Shown here one piece after another: positions 24,389-32,027 of a stretch of 64,000 nt of DNA. Origin of the DNA: Duganella sp. OV510. Its GTDB lineage: Bacteria > Pseudomonadota > Gammaproteobacteria > Burkholderiales > Burkholderiaceae_D. The position numbers and the translations under genes are program-made. The notes below the pieces were generated by a model. It had not been told where the DNA came from. It worked only from the letters and a program-made list of their open reading frames with translations, and did not search any database. Position 1 is the stretch's first letter, and every line of letters begins with the position of its first letter. The stretch is taken from NCBI RefSeq assembly GCF_900100205.1, contig NZ_FNEQ01000013.1, positions 62,001 through 126,000 of the forward strand, written 5' to 3'.

Positions 24389-25318
24389 TCAGTGCATTTC
24401 CTTCAGGTTGAAGATCAGGTCAAGTTCACGCTCAACCGTACCATCTTTTTTCTTGGGTAGTGGTGACGATTTGGCAATCGCGTTTTCAATCGCGTTATCG
24501 TAGGCGGTCGAGCCACTGCTTTTCACCTTGCGCACGCCGATGATTTCACCGGTCGGCAGCTGGGTAATGGCGTAGCGCGCGCTCAGGCTGTCGTCGTCCG
24601 AGCCATAGACCAGATTGCTCTTGATCTTGGCCTTGATCGCCGCCGCGTAGCCGCCGTCGGTACGGCCGCCGGTCGATTGCGCGGCGGTGCCGGTGGTGCC
24701 CTTGGCGGCGGAACCGGTGATGCGGCTCATCTCGGCAGCGAAGGCCTTGTCCTTGGCGGCTTTCTCGGCCTTTTCCTTGGCCAGCTTTTCAGCGGCGGCT
24801 TTTTTCTTCTCTTTCTCGGCCAGGGCTTTTTCCTTGGCTTCGTCCTCGGCTTTTTCTTTGTCCTCTTTGGCTTTCTGGTCAGCCTTTTTCTTGGCTTCCA
24901 GCTTGGCCAGCTTTTCGTCCGCTTCTTTCTTCAGGCGCGCTTGTTCCAGCTTTTCAGCTTTCTCTTCTTCCAGCTTTTTCTTCTTGATGCGCTGCAGGGC
25001 GATTTCCGGGTCTTCCTTCGGCTCCGGCGGTGCTTCCACCTTCGGCGCCGGCGGCGGCGTCTTGACCACTTCCGGCTCGGGCTCCGGCTCAGGGGCCGGC
25101 TCCGGCGTCGGCGCCGGTGGCGCGGCTTCCTGCACCTTCATGTCCCAGATTTCGGCCTGCACTTCCACCGGCTCATTGTTTTGCCAGCTGACGCCTACCC
25201 ACAGGAACAGCAGCAACACGGCGTGCATTGCCACGGCCAGGAAGCCGGAGCGCATGCCATTGTGTTGTCGCGGAACCTTGTACGGGCCGCCAGCGGTTGC
25301 GGGTTTCATCGTCTGCAT
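24389..25318 (-). CDS. tolA: Tol-Pal system protein TolA
   Basis: Inner-membrane protein of 309 residues spanning the periplasm. One N-terminal helix (FLAVAMHAVLLLFLWVGVSW, about 26-45) contacts TolQR; a Pro/Glu-rich stretch (about 68-100) and a long Lys/Glu/Ala helix (about 110-205, repeated KAEK/EEKAEK-type units) bridge the periplasm; the C-terminal domain (YAAAIKAKIKSNLVYG onward, with LPTGEIIGVRKVKSSGS) is the TolB/colicin-binding TonB-like fold. Immediately follows tolR with no gap. Confidence 0.95.
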   Translation of the reverse strand: MQTMKPATAGGPYKVPRQHNGMRSGFLAVAMHAVLLLFLWVGVSWQNNEPVEVQAEIWDMKVQEAAPPAPTPEPAPEPEPEPEVVKTPPPAPKVEAPPEPKEDPEIALQRIKKKKLEEEKAEKLEQARLKKEADEKLAKLEAKKKADQKAKEDKEKAEDEAKEKALAEKEKKKAAAEKLAKEKAEKAAKDKAFAAEMSRITGSAAKGTTGTAAQSTGGRTDGGYAAAIKAKIKSNLVYGSDDDSLSARYAITQLPTGEIIGVRKVKSSGSTAYDNAIENAIAKSSPLPKKKDGTVERELDLIFNLKEMH

Positions 25319-25756
25319 TTACTTGGTGGACAATCCTACGCGGGTGATGCCCAGCTTCTTCGCTTCCGAAATCAGCTGGATGACGTCGTCATACTTGCTG
25401 TCCTTGTCGCCGGCGATCAGCACCGGATAGTCCGGGTAGTCGTTGTGGATGGTGCGCAGCTTGCGCACCAGCGCGTCGCGGTTGGGCGCGGTTTCCGGCG
25501 CATCTTCGCCCTTGCCCTTGATGCCGATCGACAGCGCGCCGTTCGGCTTCAGCACGATCTGCACGAAGTCGCTTGGCGGCTTGGTGGATTTTTCCGCGCG
25601 CGGCAGGTCGACCACGCTCGGGTCGTTGGCCGACGGCATCACCATGAAGATAATCAGCAGCACCAGCATCACGTCGATGTAAGGCACCACGTTGATCTCG
25701 GATTTTAGCTTGCGGGTGCGGCCGCCGCGCATGCTGCTGGAGAAGGAAGAGGCCAT
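25319..25756 (-). CDS. tolR: Tol-Pal system protein TolR
   Basis: Inner-membrane protein of 145 residues of the ExbD/TolR family. A single N-terminal helix holds the proton-path aspartate (INVVPYIDVMLVLLIIFMV, Asp about 28); the rest is a periplasmic domain (PRAEKSTKPPSDFVQIV, LIAGDKDSKYDDVIQLISEA). With TolQ it forms the proton-driven motor energising TolA. Five bases after tolQ. Confidence 0.96.
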   Translation of the reverse strand: MASSFSSSMRGGRTRKLKSEINVVPYIDVMLVLLIIFMVMPSANDPSVVDLPRAEKSTKPPSDFVQIVLKPNGALSIGIKGKGEDAPETAPNRDALVRKLRTIHNDYPDYPVLIAGDKDSKYDDVIQLISEAKKLGITRVGLSTK

Positions 25757-25761
25757 GATGT

Positions 25762-26454
25762 TTAACGCGATTGACGTTGCAGGATGTTGGAGAACTCTTC
25801 AACAAAGCTCTCAAAACGGATCGCCAGGCGGTCCACGTCGTAGGAGAAGCGGTTGTAGGCAACGAAGGCTGGAATTGCCGCGAACAGGCCGATGGCGGTG
25901 GCGATCAGCGCTTCGGCAATGCCGGGCGCGACGGCGGCCAGCGTGGCTTGCTGCACATTGGCCAGGCCACGGAAGGCGTTCATGATGCCCCACACCGTGC
26001 CCAGCAGGCCGATGTATGGCGACACCGAACCGACCGAGGCCAGGAAGGCCAGGTGCGATTCCAGCGCATCCATCTCGCGCTGGAAGGCGGCGCGCATGGC
26101 GCGGCGGGCGCTGTCCAGCACGGCGCCGGCGTCGAGGTTTTCGCGGTTGGCGGCAAAGGCTGCCTTGGACTTGATGAACTCGCCCATGCCGGCTTCGAAG
26201 ATGCGTGCCAGCGGGCCGCTGTTGGCGCGGTCCTTGCCGGCGTTCTGGTACAGCGCGTGCAGGTTGCCGCCGGCCCAGAAGGTCTTTTCAAACTCCACCG
26301 TCAGGCGGCGCGCCGACTTGATCGCGAACAGCTTGCTGAAGATATAGGTCCAGCTGGTCAGCGAAATGATGAACAGCAGCGCCATGATCAATTGCACGAT
26401 CAGGTGCGCATTGGTGATGAGGGACAGGAAAGAAAGGTCTTGGGTGACGTTCAT
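25762..26454 (-). CDS. tolQ: Tol-Pal system motor protein TolQ
   Basis: Inner-membrane protein of 230 residues, MotA/TolQ/ExbB family. Three hydrophobic helices: about 16-38 (LIVQLIMALLFIISLTSWTY), about 137-160 (VGSVSPYIGLLGTVWGIMNA) and about 172-194 (GIAEALIATAIGLFAAIPAF). The conserved GLLGTVWGI and GIAEALIATAIGL stretches line the proton channel with TolR. Six bases after ybgC. Confidence 0.96.
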   Translation of the reverse strand: MNVTQDLSFLSLITNAHLIVQLIMALLFIISLTSWTYIFSKLFAIKSARRLTVEFEKTFWAGGNLHALYQNAGKDRANSGPLARIFEAGMGEFIKSKAAFAANRENLDAGAVLDSARRAMRAAFQREMDALESHLAFLASVGSVSPYIGLLGTVWGIMNAFRGLANVQQATLAAVAPGIAEALIATAIGLFAAIPAFVAYNRFSYDVDRLAIRFESFVEEFSNILQRQSR

Positions 26455-26460
26455 TGTTTA

Positions 26461-26883
26461 TCAGTCGGTTTGGGTGGTGGTACTGGTGGAGCGCATTTTG
26501 TCGGCAACGACCGCAGGCACGGCGCGCGGACGCAGGGCGGCGTCAACACAGCCTATCTTGACACGGGCCGTGTTCAGCAACTGTTCGCCGCGCCACGCTT
26601 CCTGCTGGAAAACGATGGAGGCGCGACCCAGCTTTTCGATGCTAACCGTTAATTTTAATTCATCATCCAGTTTGGCGGGCGCATGATACTCCGCGCTGAC
26701 GCTTTTGACGACGAACAGGGTGTCGTGCTGTTCCAGCAGCGTATGCTGGTTGATGTCGAGCGCGCGCAGCCATTCGGTGCGGGCCCGCTCGAAGAATTTG
26801 AGATAGTTTGCGTAGTAGACGATACCGCCGGCGTCGGTGTCTTCGTAGTAGACCCGTACGTTCCAGATGAAATCAGCTGGCAT
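26461..26883 (-). CDS. ybgC: Tol-Pal associated acyl-CoA thioesterase YbgC
   Basis: Hot-dog fold thioesterase of 140 residues. VYYEDTDAGGIVYYANYLKFFERARTEW contains the catalytic aspartate (YxDTDAGG) and the family helix; AEYHAPAKLDDEL and VFQQEAWRGEQLL follow the fold. E. coli YbgC hydrolyses acyl-CoA and is linked to phospholipid enzymes. First gene of the tol-pal operon, with tolQ 6 bases behind. The frame is open to 26916, but MPADFIWNVRVYYED at 26883 agrees with family starts. Confidence 0.93.
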   Translation of the reverse strand: MPADFIWNVRVYYEDTDAGGIVYYANYLKFFERARTEWLRALDINQHTLLEQHDTLFVVKSVSAEYHAPAKLDDELKLTVSIEKLGRASIVFQQEAWRGEQLLNTARVKIGCVDAALRPRAVPAVVADKMRSTSTTTQTD

Positions 26884-27093
26884 GTTGTTTTGACTGCTTA
26901 AATGATTGAGCAACATTCTACGCGATATTGTTGTTTTGGTTGAATTTTATCAACTGGCGCGCAAAGGTGGCCTGGACGACAGTAAAGCGATTTCCTGCGG
27001 GCTTGCCAAGTATTGTAACAATGCCTTACGAAATTATTTCATGTTGAACGGGAAACTAAGCCTCCCTTAAGTCAAAGGGAGGCCCGGGCCGGC

Positions 27094-27840
27094 TCAGGTG
27101 CTGCGCTTGATGTTCAGCGGGCCGTAGCCTTGGCAGGTTGGCATCATGTCAATACGGTTGATGTTGACATGCGGAGGGAGGGTGGCAATCCAGTACGCGG
27201 TATTGGCGATGTCGTCGGCGGTCAGCGGCGTTGTGCCTTCGTAGACCTTGGCGGCCGCCGCGTCATCCTTCAGGCGCACATTCGAGAATTCGGTGCCGCC
27301 GCACAGGCCTGGCGCCAGATTGGTGCAGCGCACGCCGGTGCCGGCCAGGTCGGCGCGCAGGTTTTGCGTGAACTGGTTGACGAAGGCCTTGGTGGCGCCA
27401 TACACATTGCCGCCAGGGTAGGGCGTCGAGCCGGCGATCGAGCCGATGTTGATGACGGTGCCGCTGTTGCGCTCGACCATGCCTGGCAGGATGGCGCGGG
27501 TCATGGCCACCAGGCCGCTGACGTTGGTGGCGATCATGGTGTCCCAGTCTTCCAGCGACGAGGTGTGCGCCGGGGTCACGCCCAGCGCCAGGCCGGCGTT
27601 ATTGATCAGCACATCGACGGCGCGCCATTCCGCCGGCAGGCCGTCCAGCGCGGACTGGATCGAGGCCTTGTCGGTGACGTCCAGCACGATAGGGCGCACG
27701 CTATCCCCCAGCTCGGCCGACAGCGCCTGCAGGCGGTCTTCGCGGCGGCCGCTGATCAGGACCTTGTGGCCGTTGCTGGCGAAAATGCGGGCCATCGCGG
27801 CGCCGAAGCCGGCGGTGGCGCCGGTGATGAAGACGATCAT
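27094..27840 (-). CDS. ydfG: YdfG-type short-chain dehydrogenase
   Basis: NADP-dependent oxidoreductase of 248 residues. Rossmann motif TGATAGFGAAMAR (residues 6-18), NNAGLALGVTPAH (about 79-91), IGSIAGSTPYPGGNVYGATKAF with the catalytic Ser, Tyr and Lys (YxxxK), and EFSNVRLKDDAA. Very close along its length to E. coli YdfG, which reduces malonic semialdehyde and oxidises L-allo-threonine and serine. The frame is open to 27876, but MIVFITGATAGFG at 27840 is the family start. A stem GCCTCCCTT...AAAGGGAGGC at 27060-27081 lies just beyond its stop but lacks a good T-run. Confidence 0.93.
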   Translation of the reverse strand: MIVFITGATAGFGAAMARIFASNGHKVLISGRREDRLQALSAELGDSVRPIVLDVTDKASIQSALDGLPAEWRAVDVLINNAGLALGVTPAHTSSLEDWDTMIATNVSGLVAMTRAILPGMVERNSGTVINIGSIAGSTPYPGGNVYGATKAFVNQFTQNLRADLAGTGVRCTNLAPGLCGGTEFSNVRLKDDAAAAKVYEGTTPLTADDIANTAYWIATLPPHVNINRIDMMPTCQGYGPLNIKRST

Positions 27841-28030
27841 GATCTGTCCTTGTGAGATGAGTGGAAAGGTGGACAAAATTGTAGCCGCAAACGCCGCTGC
27901 GGGTTGTCTTGCTTTGAATGCAACTCATTTTCTTGCTCAAATCTGGCGCATCCAATACAATCTTGCTTCCATTACGTCTCACGTAACTGGCGAAAAGCTG
28001 GATTGATCCGCAAAAAAGCCCCAGAATGGT

Positions 28031-28103
28031 GCGGTTTGCGCAGTCGGCGAAAGGTGGGCATCCACCGGGAAACGTGAGATTTCAACAGCCGTTCGCCTGG
28101 GCA
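28031..28103 (+). promoter_or_regulatory. ZTP (pfl) riboswitch upstream of glyA
   Basis: RNA element about 100 bases ahead of glyA. In order: CAGTCGGCGAAA (compare conserved GACUGGCG), a hairpin GGTGG-GCAT-CCACC, CGGGAAACGTGAG closing the first domain, then AGCCGTTCGCCTGGGCA, which is the hallmark CCGCCUGGGC of the pfl motif. The pfl RNA senses ZTP/ZMP, a sign of low 10-formyl-THF, and typically controls one-carbon genes such as glyA. Placement and order are convincing; the expression platform is not obvious to me. Confidence 0.83.
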
Positions 28104-28203
28104 GCCCTCGATGGAAAGCACGAAGAGGCTGCCGCTCCGCTATGGCTTCTCTCTTTCGATCCAACTGCCAGTAACAAGTTACTCATTCGATTGGAGTTTT
28201 TTC

Positions 28204-29451
28204 ATGTTCGCAAAAAACCATACCCTCGCCAGCGTAGACCCAGAGCTGTTCGGCGCCATTCAAAACGAAAATACCCGTCAGCACGATCACATCGAGCTGA
28301 TCGCCTCGGAAAACTACACCTCGCCAGCCGTGATGGAAGCGCAAGGTTCGCAGCTGACCAATAAATACGCCGAAGGCTATCCAGGCAAGCGCTACTACGG
28401 TGGCTGCGAGTACGTCGACGTTGTCGAGCAGCTGGCGATCGACCGCGTTAAAAAGCTGTTTGGCGCCGAAGCCGCCAACGTCCAGCCTAACTCGGGCTCG
28501 CAAGCCAACCAGGGCGTGTTCTTCGCCGTGCTGAAACCGGGCGACACCATCATGGGCATGTCGCTGGCAGAAGGCGGCCACCTGACCCACGGCATGCCGC
28601 TGAATATGTCCGGCAAATGGTTCAACGTGATCTCCTACGGCCTGACCGCTGAAGAAGACATCGATTACGACGCCATGGAAGCCCAGGCCAAGGAACACAA
28701 GCCTAAGCTGATCATCGCCGGCGCGTCGGCCTTCTCGAAAAAGATCGACTTCGAACGTTTCGCCGCTGTCGCCAAATCGGTGGGCGCCTACTTCATGGTC
28801 GACATGGCCCACTACGCCGGCCTGATCGCCGCTGGCCTGTATCCTAATCCAGTGCCGCACGCCGACTTCGTCACTTCGACCACGCACAAATCGCTGCGCG
28901 GCCCACGCGGCGGCATTATCCTGATGAAGGCCGAGCACGAGAAAGCCATCAATTCGGCGATCTTCCCTGGCATTCAGGGCGGTCCGCTGATGCACGTGAT
29001 CGCCGGCAAGGCCGTGGCCTTCCAGGAAGCGTTGCAGCCTGCGTTCAAGGAATACCAGCAGCAAGTGGTGAAGAACGCCGACGTGCTGGCCAAGACGCTG
29101 ATCAAGCGTGGCCTGCGCATTGTGTCGGGCGGCACCGAGTCGCACGTGATGCTGGTGGACCTGCGTCCGAAGAACCTGACCGGCAAGGAAGCGGAAGCGA
29201 TCCTGGGTTCGGCCCATATCACCACCAACAAGAACGGCATCCCTAACGATCCGCAGAAGCCATTCGTGACGTCGGGCGTGCGTCTGGGTTCGCCAGCGAT
29301 GACCACCCGTGGTTTCAAGGAAGCGGAAGCGGAACAAGTCGGTAACCTGATCGCGGACGTGCTGGATAATCCGCACGACGCGGCCACCATCGAGCGCGTC
29401 AAAGCGGCGGTGAAGGTTCTGGCTGACAAGTTCCCTGTCTACGCCAAGTAA
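28204..29451 (+). CDS. glyA: serine hydroxymethyltransferase GlyA
   Basis: PLP enzyme of 415 residues that converts serine and THF to glycine and 5,10-methylene-THF. Motifs: IELIASENYTSPAVMEAQGS near the N-terminus, NKYAEGYPGKRYYGGCEYVD, SGSQANQGVF, DMAHYAGLIAAG and VTSTTHKSLRGPRGG with the PLP lysine. Length and order are standard. The frame is open back to 28111, but TTGGAGTTTTTTC precedes ATG 28204 and MFAKNHTLASVDPELF is the family start. Probably controlled by the ZTP riboswitch in its leader. Confidence 0.97.
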   Translation: MFAKNHTLASVDPELFGAIQNENTRQHDHIELIASENYTSPAVMEAQGSQLTNKYAEGYPGKRYYGGCEYVDVVEQLAIDRVKKLFGAEAANVQPNSGSQANQGVFFAVLKPGDTIMGMSLAEGGHLTHGMPLNMSGKWFNVISYGLTAEEDIDYDAMEAQAKEHKPKLIIAGASAFSKKIDFERFAAVAKSVGAYFMVDMAHYAGLIAAGLYPNPVPHADFVTSTTHKSLRGPRGGIILMKAEHEKAINSAIFPGIQGGPLMHVIAGKAVAFQEALQPAFKEYQQQVVKNADVLAKTLIKRGLRIVSGGTESHVMLVDLRPKNLTGKEAEAILGSAHITTNKNGIPNDPQKPFVTSGVRLGSPAMTTRGFKEAEAEQVGNLIADVLDNPHDAATIERVKAAVKVLADKFPVYAK

Positions 29452-29508
29452 TAGTAAGTAGTATCGTGACGCCGGCACCCGCCGGCGTCACCTGACCAAA
29501 GCGCCAAT

Positions 29509-29964
29509 ATGAAATGTCCGTTCTGCCAGCATGAAGAAACCCAGGTTCTCGATACGCGTGTATCCGAGGAAGGGGACTCCATACGCCGGCGCCGGCGCTG
29601 CGGTAAATGTGATAAACGGTTTACCACGTATGAGCGCATCGAACTGGTGATGCCGTATGTGGTCAAGAAGAACGGCAGCCGTACCGAGTATGCCTCGGCC
29701 AAGCTGCGCGGCAGCCTGGAGCTGGCCCTGCGCAAGCGTCCGGTCGCGGCCCCGGCGGTCGATGCCGCCATTGTCTCGATTGAGGAAAAGCTGCTGACCA
29801 GCGGCAAGCGCGAAGTGGAAACCGGCTACATCGGCGAGCTGGTGATGCAGGAGCTGAAGCGCCTCGACAACGTGGCGTATATCCGCTTTGCCTCCGTCTA
29901 TAAAAACTTCGAAGACCTGGCCGAGTTCCAGAACGCGATTGCCGAAGTCGGCAAGAAAAGCTAG
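29509..29964 (+). CDS. nrdR: ribonucleotide reductase regulator NrdR
   Basis: Transcription factor of 151 residues. Zinc ribbon MKCPFCQHEETQVLDTRVSE with CGKCDKRFTTYERIE, then an ATP-cone (VVKKNGSRTEYASAKLRGSL to about 140) that senses ATP/dATP and represses ribonucleotide reductase genes through NrdR boxes. Sits 57 bases after glyA, the usual pairing in betaproteobacteria; the hairpin GACGCCGG-CACCC-GCCGGCGTC at 29468-29488 lies between them without a T-run. Confidence 0.97.
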   Translation: MKCPFCQHEETQVLDTRVSEEGDSIRRRRRCGKCDKRFTTYERIELVMPYVVKKNGSRTEYASAKLRGSLELALRKRPVAAPAVDAAIVSIEEKLLTSGKREVETGYIGELVMQELKRLDNVAYIRFASVYKNFEDLAEFQNAIAEVGKKS

Positions 29965-30057
29965 CGCACTGCTGGCGTACATTTGATCCATCTCATACTC
30001 CCTGCTGTCGCCGCTGCTAATTTCTAAGGCAGTCTCCTCGAATTGCGGAGGTGTGCC

Positions 30058-30594
30058 ATGCGCGCACGCGGCTATACCCTGCTGGAAATTCTGATTGCGG
30101 TGCTGGTGCTTGCCCTCGGCATCATCGGCGGCGTAGCCTTGCAACTGGGCGCCTTGCGCGCGCGGCATCAGTCCGTGTTGCTGTCGCAGGCGACGCAGCT
30201 GGCGGCCACGCTGGCGGAACGCATGCATGCCAATCCCGCGCAGGCTGCCACCTACCTCACACTGGATTACGATGCGCTGGCGGAACCGTTGCCGTCCGCG
30301 CCGTCATCGCTGTGCCATGGCGGTGCTTGCGATGCCGCGCAGCTGGCGTTTGCTGATCTGTATGACGTCAAGCTGCTGGCAAAGCAGAACCTGCCCGGCG
30401 GCCGCGTGTTGATCTGCCGCGACGCCGGCTTGTGGAGTGGCGGCACGCTGCGCTGGGATTGTGTCGGCGGCGCCGGCGCTCCGCTGGTGGTGAAGGTTGG
30501 CTGGCGCGGCAAGCGTCCGGACGGCACGCCGTGGCTCGATGCTGATGGAAGGCACCCGCCCGGCGTCGCCATCGCGGTGGGAGCGCCGCCATGA
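30058..30594 (+). CDS. pilV: type IV pilus minor pilin PilV
   Basis: Prepilin-like protein of 178 residues. MRARGYTLLEILIAVLVLAL has the class III signal (G|YTLLE, mature Glu5) recognised by PilD, and is followed by a short segment as expected for PilV (GIIGGVALQLGALRARHQSV). Minor pilins PilV, PilW, PilX prime pilus assembly at the inner membrane. GGAGGT at 30047-30052 points to ATG 30058; an in-frame TTG at 30043 is ignored. First gene of a six-gene operon; its stop overlaps the next start. Confidence 0.87.
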   Translation: MRARGYTLLEILIAVLVLALGIIGGVALQLGALRARHQSVLLSQATQLAATLAERMHANPAQAATYLTLDYDALAEPLPSAPSSLCHGGACDAAQLAFADLYDVKLLAKQNLPGGRVLICRDAGLWSGGTLRWDCVGGAGAPLVVKVGWRGKRPDGTPWLDADGRHPPGVAIAVGAPP

Positions 30595-31442
30595 ACGCGA
30601 TGCAAAGTCATGGCTGGGGCGTGGTCGAGTTCCTGATCGCCATTGCGCTAGGCCTGTTGCTCACCTTGCTGGCCAGCGGCTTGCTGGTGGCATCGGGTGG
30701 TAACTATCGCAATCACAGCGACAACCTGTGGCTCGCCGATGGCGGCCGCTACGCCATCGCGGTCATGGCGCAGGCCATACGGCAGGGCGCTTACGTGAAC
30801 TGGGATAGCGACGCCGCACCCTCGGCGCCGGAATCGGTGTCCGTCGAGGGACTGGATGCGGCCAGCATCAGTCGCGGCAAGGACGGCATCAGCGAGCCCT
30901 TGCCTGCGGTGGCCCATGGCAGCGACGTGCTGGCCCTGCGCTTTGCCGGCGCCGATGATAGCGCCAGCCTCAATTGCGGCGGCTTTGCCGTGCCTGCCGG
31001 CACGCGCGGCTGGAGCATCTTTTACGTGGCCGTCGATGCAGATGGTGAGCCGGAATTGCGCTGCAAGTATCGCGGCACCGCCGGCTGGGGCGCCGATGCG
31101 GTGGTGCGCGGCGTGGAATCGTTCCAGGTGCTGTACGGCGTTGATCTCGATACGCCGCTGGATGGCGTGCCCAATACTTATCTGAACGCGACCGCGGTGG
31201 CCGCTGCCGCCGCATGGAAGCGCGTGTGTAGCGTCAAGCTGGCACTGTTGCTGCGCGGCGCCATCAACACGCGCGCGGATACGGTGGCCGGGCAGTTTGA
31301 CCTGTTCGGCCCGGCATATGCTGCCGCACATCCGGACGATGCCGGTGTGCGCGTCGATGAAGGGCGGCTGCCGCCGGCCGAGCGTTTTCGCGCGCGCCGG
31401 CTGTTCAGCATGACCGTGGCGTTGCGCAACCGGGATGGGTGA
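30591..31442 (+). CDS. pilW: type IV pilus minor pilin PilW
   Basis: Prepilin-like protein of 283 residues. The signal is divergent: HGWGVVEFLIAIALGLLLTL, with the cleavage Gly followed by Val-Val-Glu, then a long helix. The C-terminal globular part includes PAGTRGWSIFYVAVDADGEP, RGVESFQVLYGVDLDTPLDG and RLFSMTVALRNRDG, as in PilW of Pseudomonas/Neisseria relatives. ATGA overlap with pilV. Confidence 0.85.
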   Translation: MNAMQSHGWGVVEFLIAIALGLLLTLLASGLLVASGGNYRNHSDNLWLADGGRYAIAVMAQAIRQGAYVNWDSDAAPSAPESVSVEGLDAASISRGKDGISEPLPAVAHGSDVLALRFAGADDSASLNCGGFAVPAGTRGWSIFYVAVDADGEPELRCKYRGTAGWGADAVVRGVESFQVLYGVDLDTPLDGVPNTYLNATAVAAAAAWKRVCSVKLALLLRGAINTRADTVAGQFDLFGPAYAAAHPDDAGVRVDEGRLPPAERFRARRLFSMTVALRNRDG

Positions 31443-31445
31443 ATC

Positions 31446-32027
31446 ATGGAGCGGCAGCGGGGAATCGCTTTGCTGGTCAGCCTGATCCTGCTGATCATGG
31501 TGATGCTGTTGGGCGTTTCTGCCGCGCAGCTGGCTTTGCAGGGCGAGAAAGGGGCGCGTGGCGAGCGCGACCGGGACGTTGCGCTGGTAACGGCGGAGGA
31601 CGGCTTGATGGATGCGGAACGCGATATTCAAAACAGCAGCGATCCGGCGCGGCGCGCGGCGTTTGAGAAAGGTGAGGCATTTGCCGAAAAATGCGGCGCC
31701 GGCGGCGTGGGCTTGCGCTTGCGGGCCGCGTCCGGCAAGGCGCCGGTGTGGCAGGTGGTTGATCTCTCCGGCGCTGGGGATGGCGAGGCGTGCACAGCGA
31801 CGCACGGCGCTTACACTGCCGCTGCCATGCGGACCGGCGAGGGAGCGTTGCCGTTCAAGAAGCCGCGCTATCTGGTTGAGCGCATGGAATGCCATCAGCC
31901 AGGCGACGATGCTTCCGCCAGCGCCACGCCGCGCTATTGCTACCGGGTGACGGCCATCGGCTTCGGCGCCAGGCCGGAAACCGAGGTGGTCTTGCAGAGT
32001 GTGTTCAGCAAGCCGGAGGAACCATGA
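31446..32027 (+). CDS. pilX: type IV pilus minor pilin PilX
   Basis: Protein of 193 residues. MERQRGIALLVSLILLIMVM is the typical PilX start (RGxALLxxLxxL; glycine before the hydrophobic helix), followed by AAQLALQGEKGARGERDRDV and a globular part with two Cys pairs. Completes the PilV-W-X priming complex. Three bases after pilW; its TGA overlaps the ATG of the PilY1-like gene. Confidence 0.85.
   Translation: MERQRGIALLVSLILLIMVMLLGVSAAQLALQGEKGARGERDRDVALVTAEDGLMDAERDIQNSSDPARRAAFEKGEAFAEKCGAGGVGLRLRAASGKAPVWQVVDLSGAGDGEACTATHGAYTAAAMRTGEGALPFKKPRYLVERMECHQPGDDASASATPRYCYRVTAIGFGARPETEVVLQSVFSKPEEP

Noticed and set aside
23182..24411. 409-codon plus-strand frame opposite tolB
   Set aside because: Entirely antisense to tolB, Val/Gly/Asp-rich shadow text.
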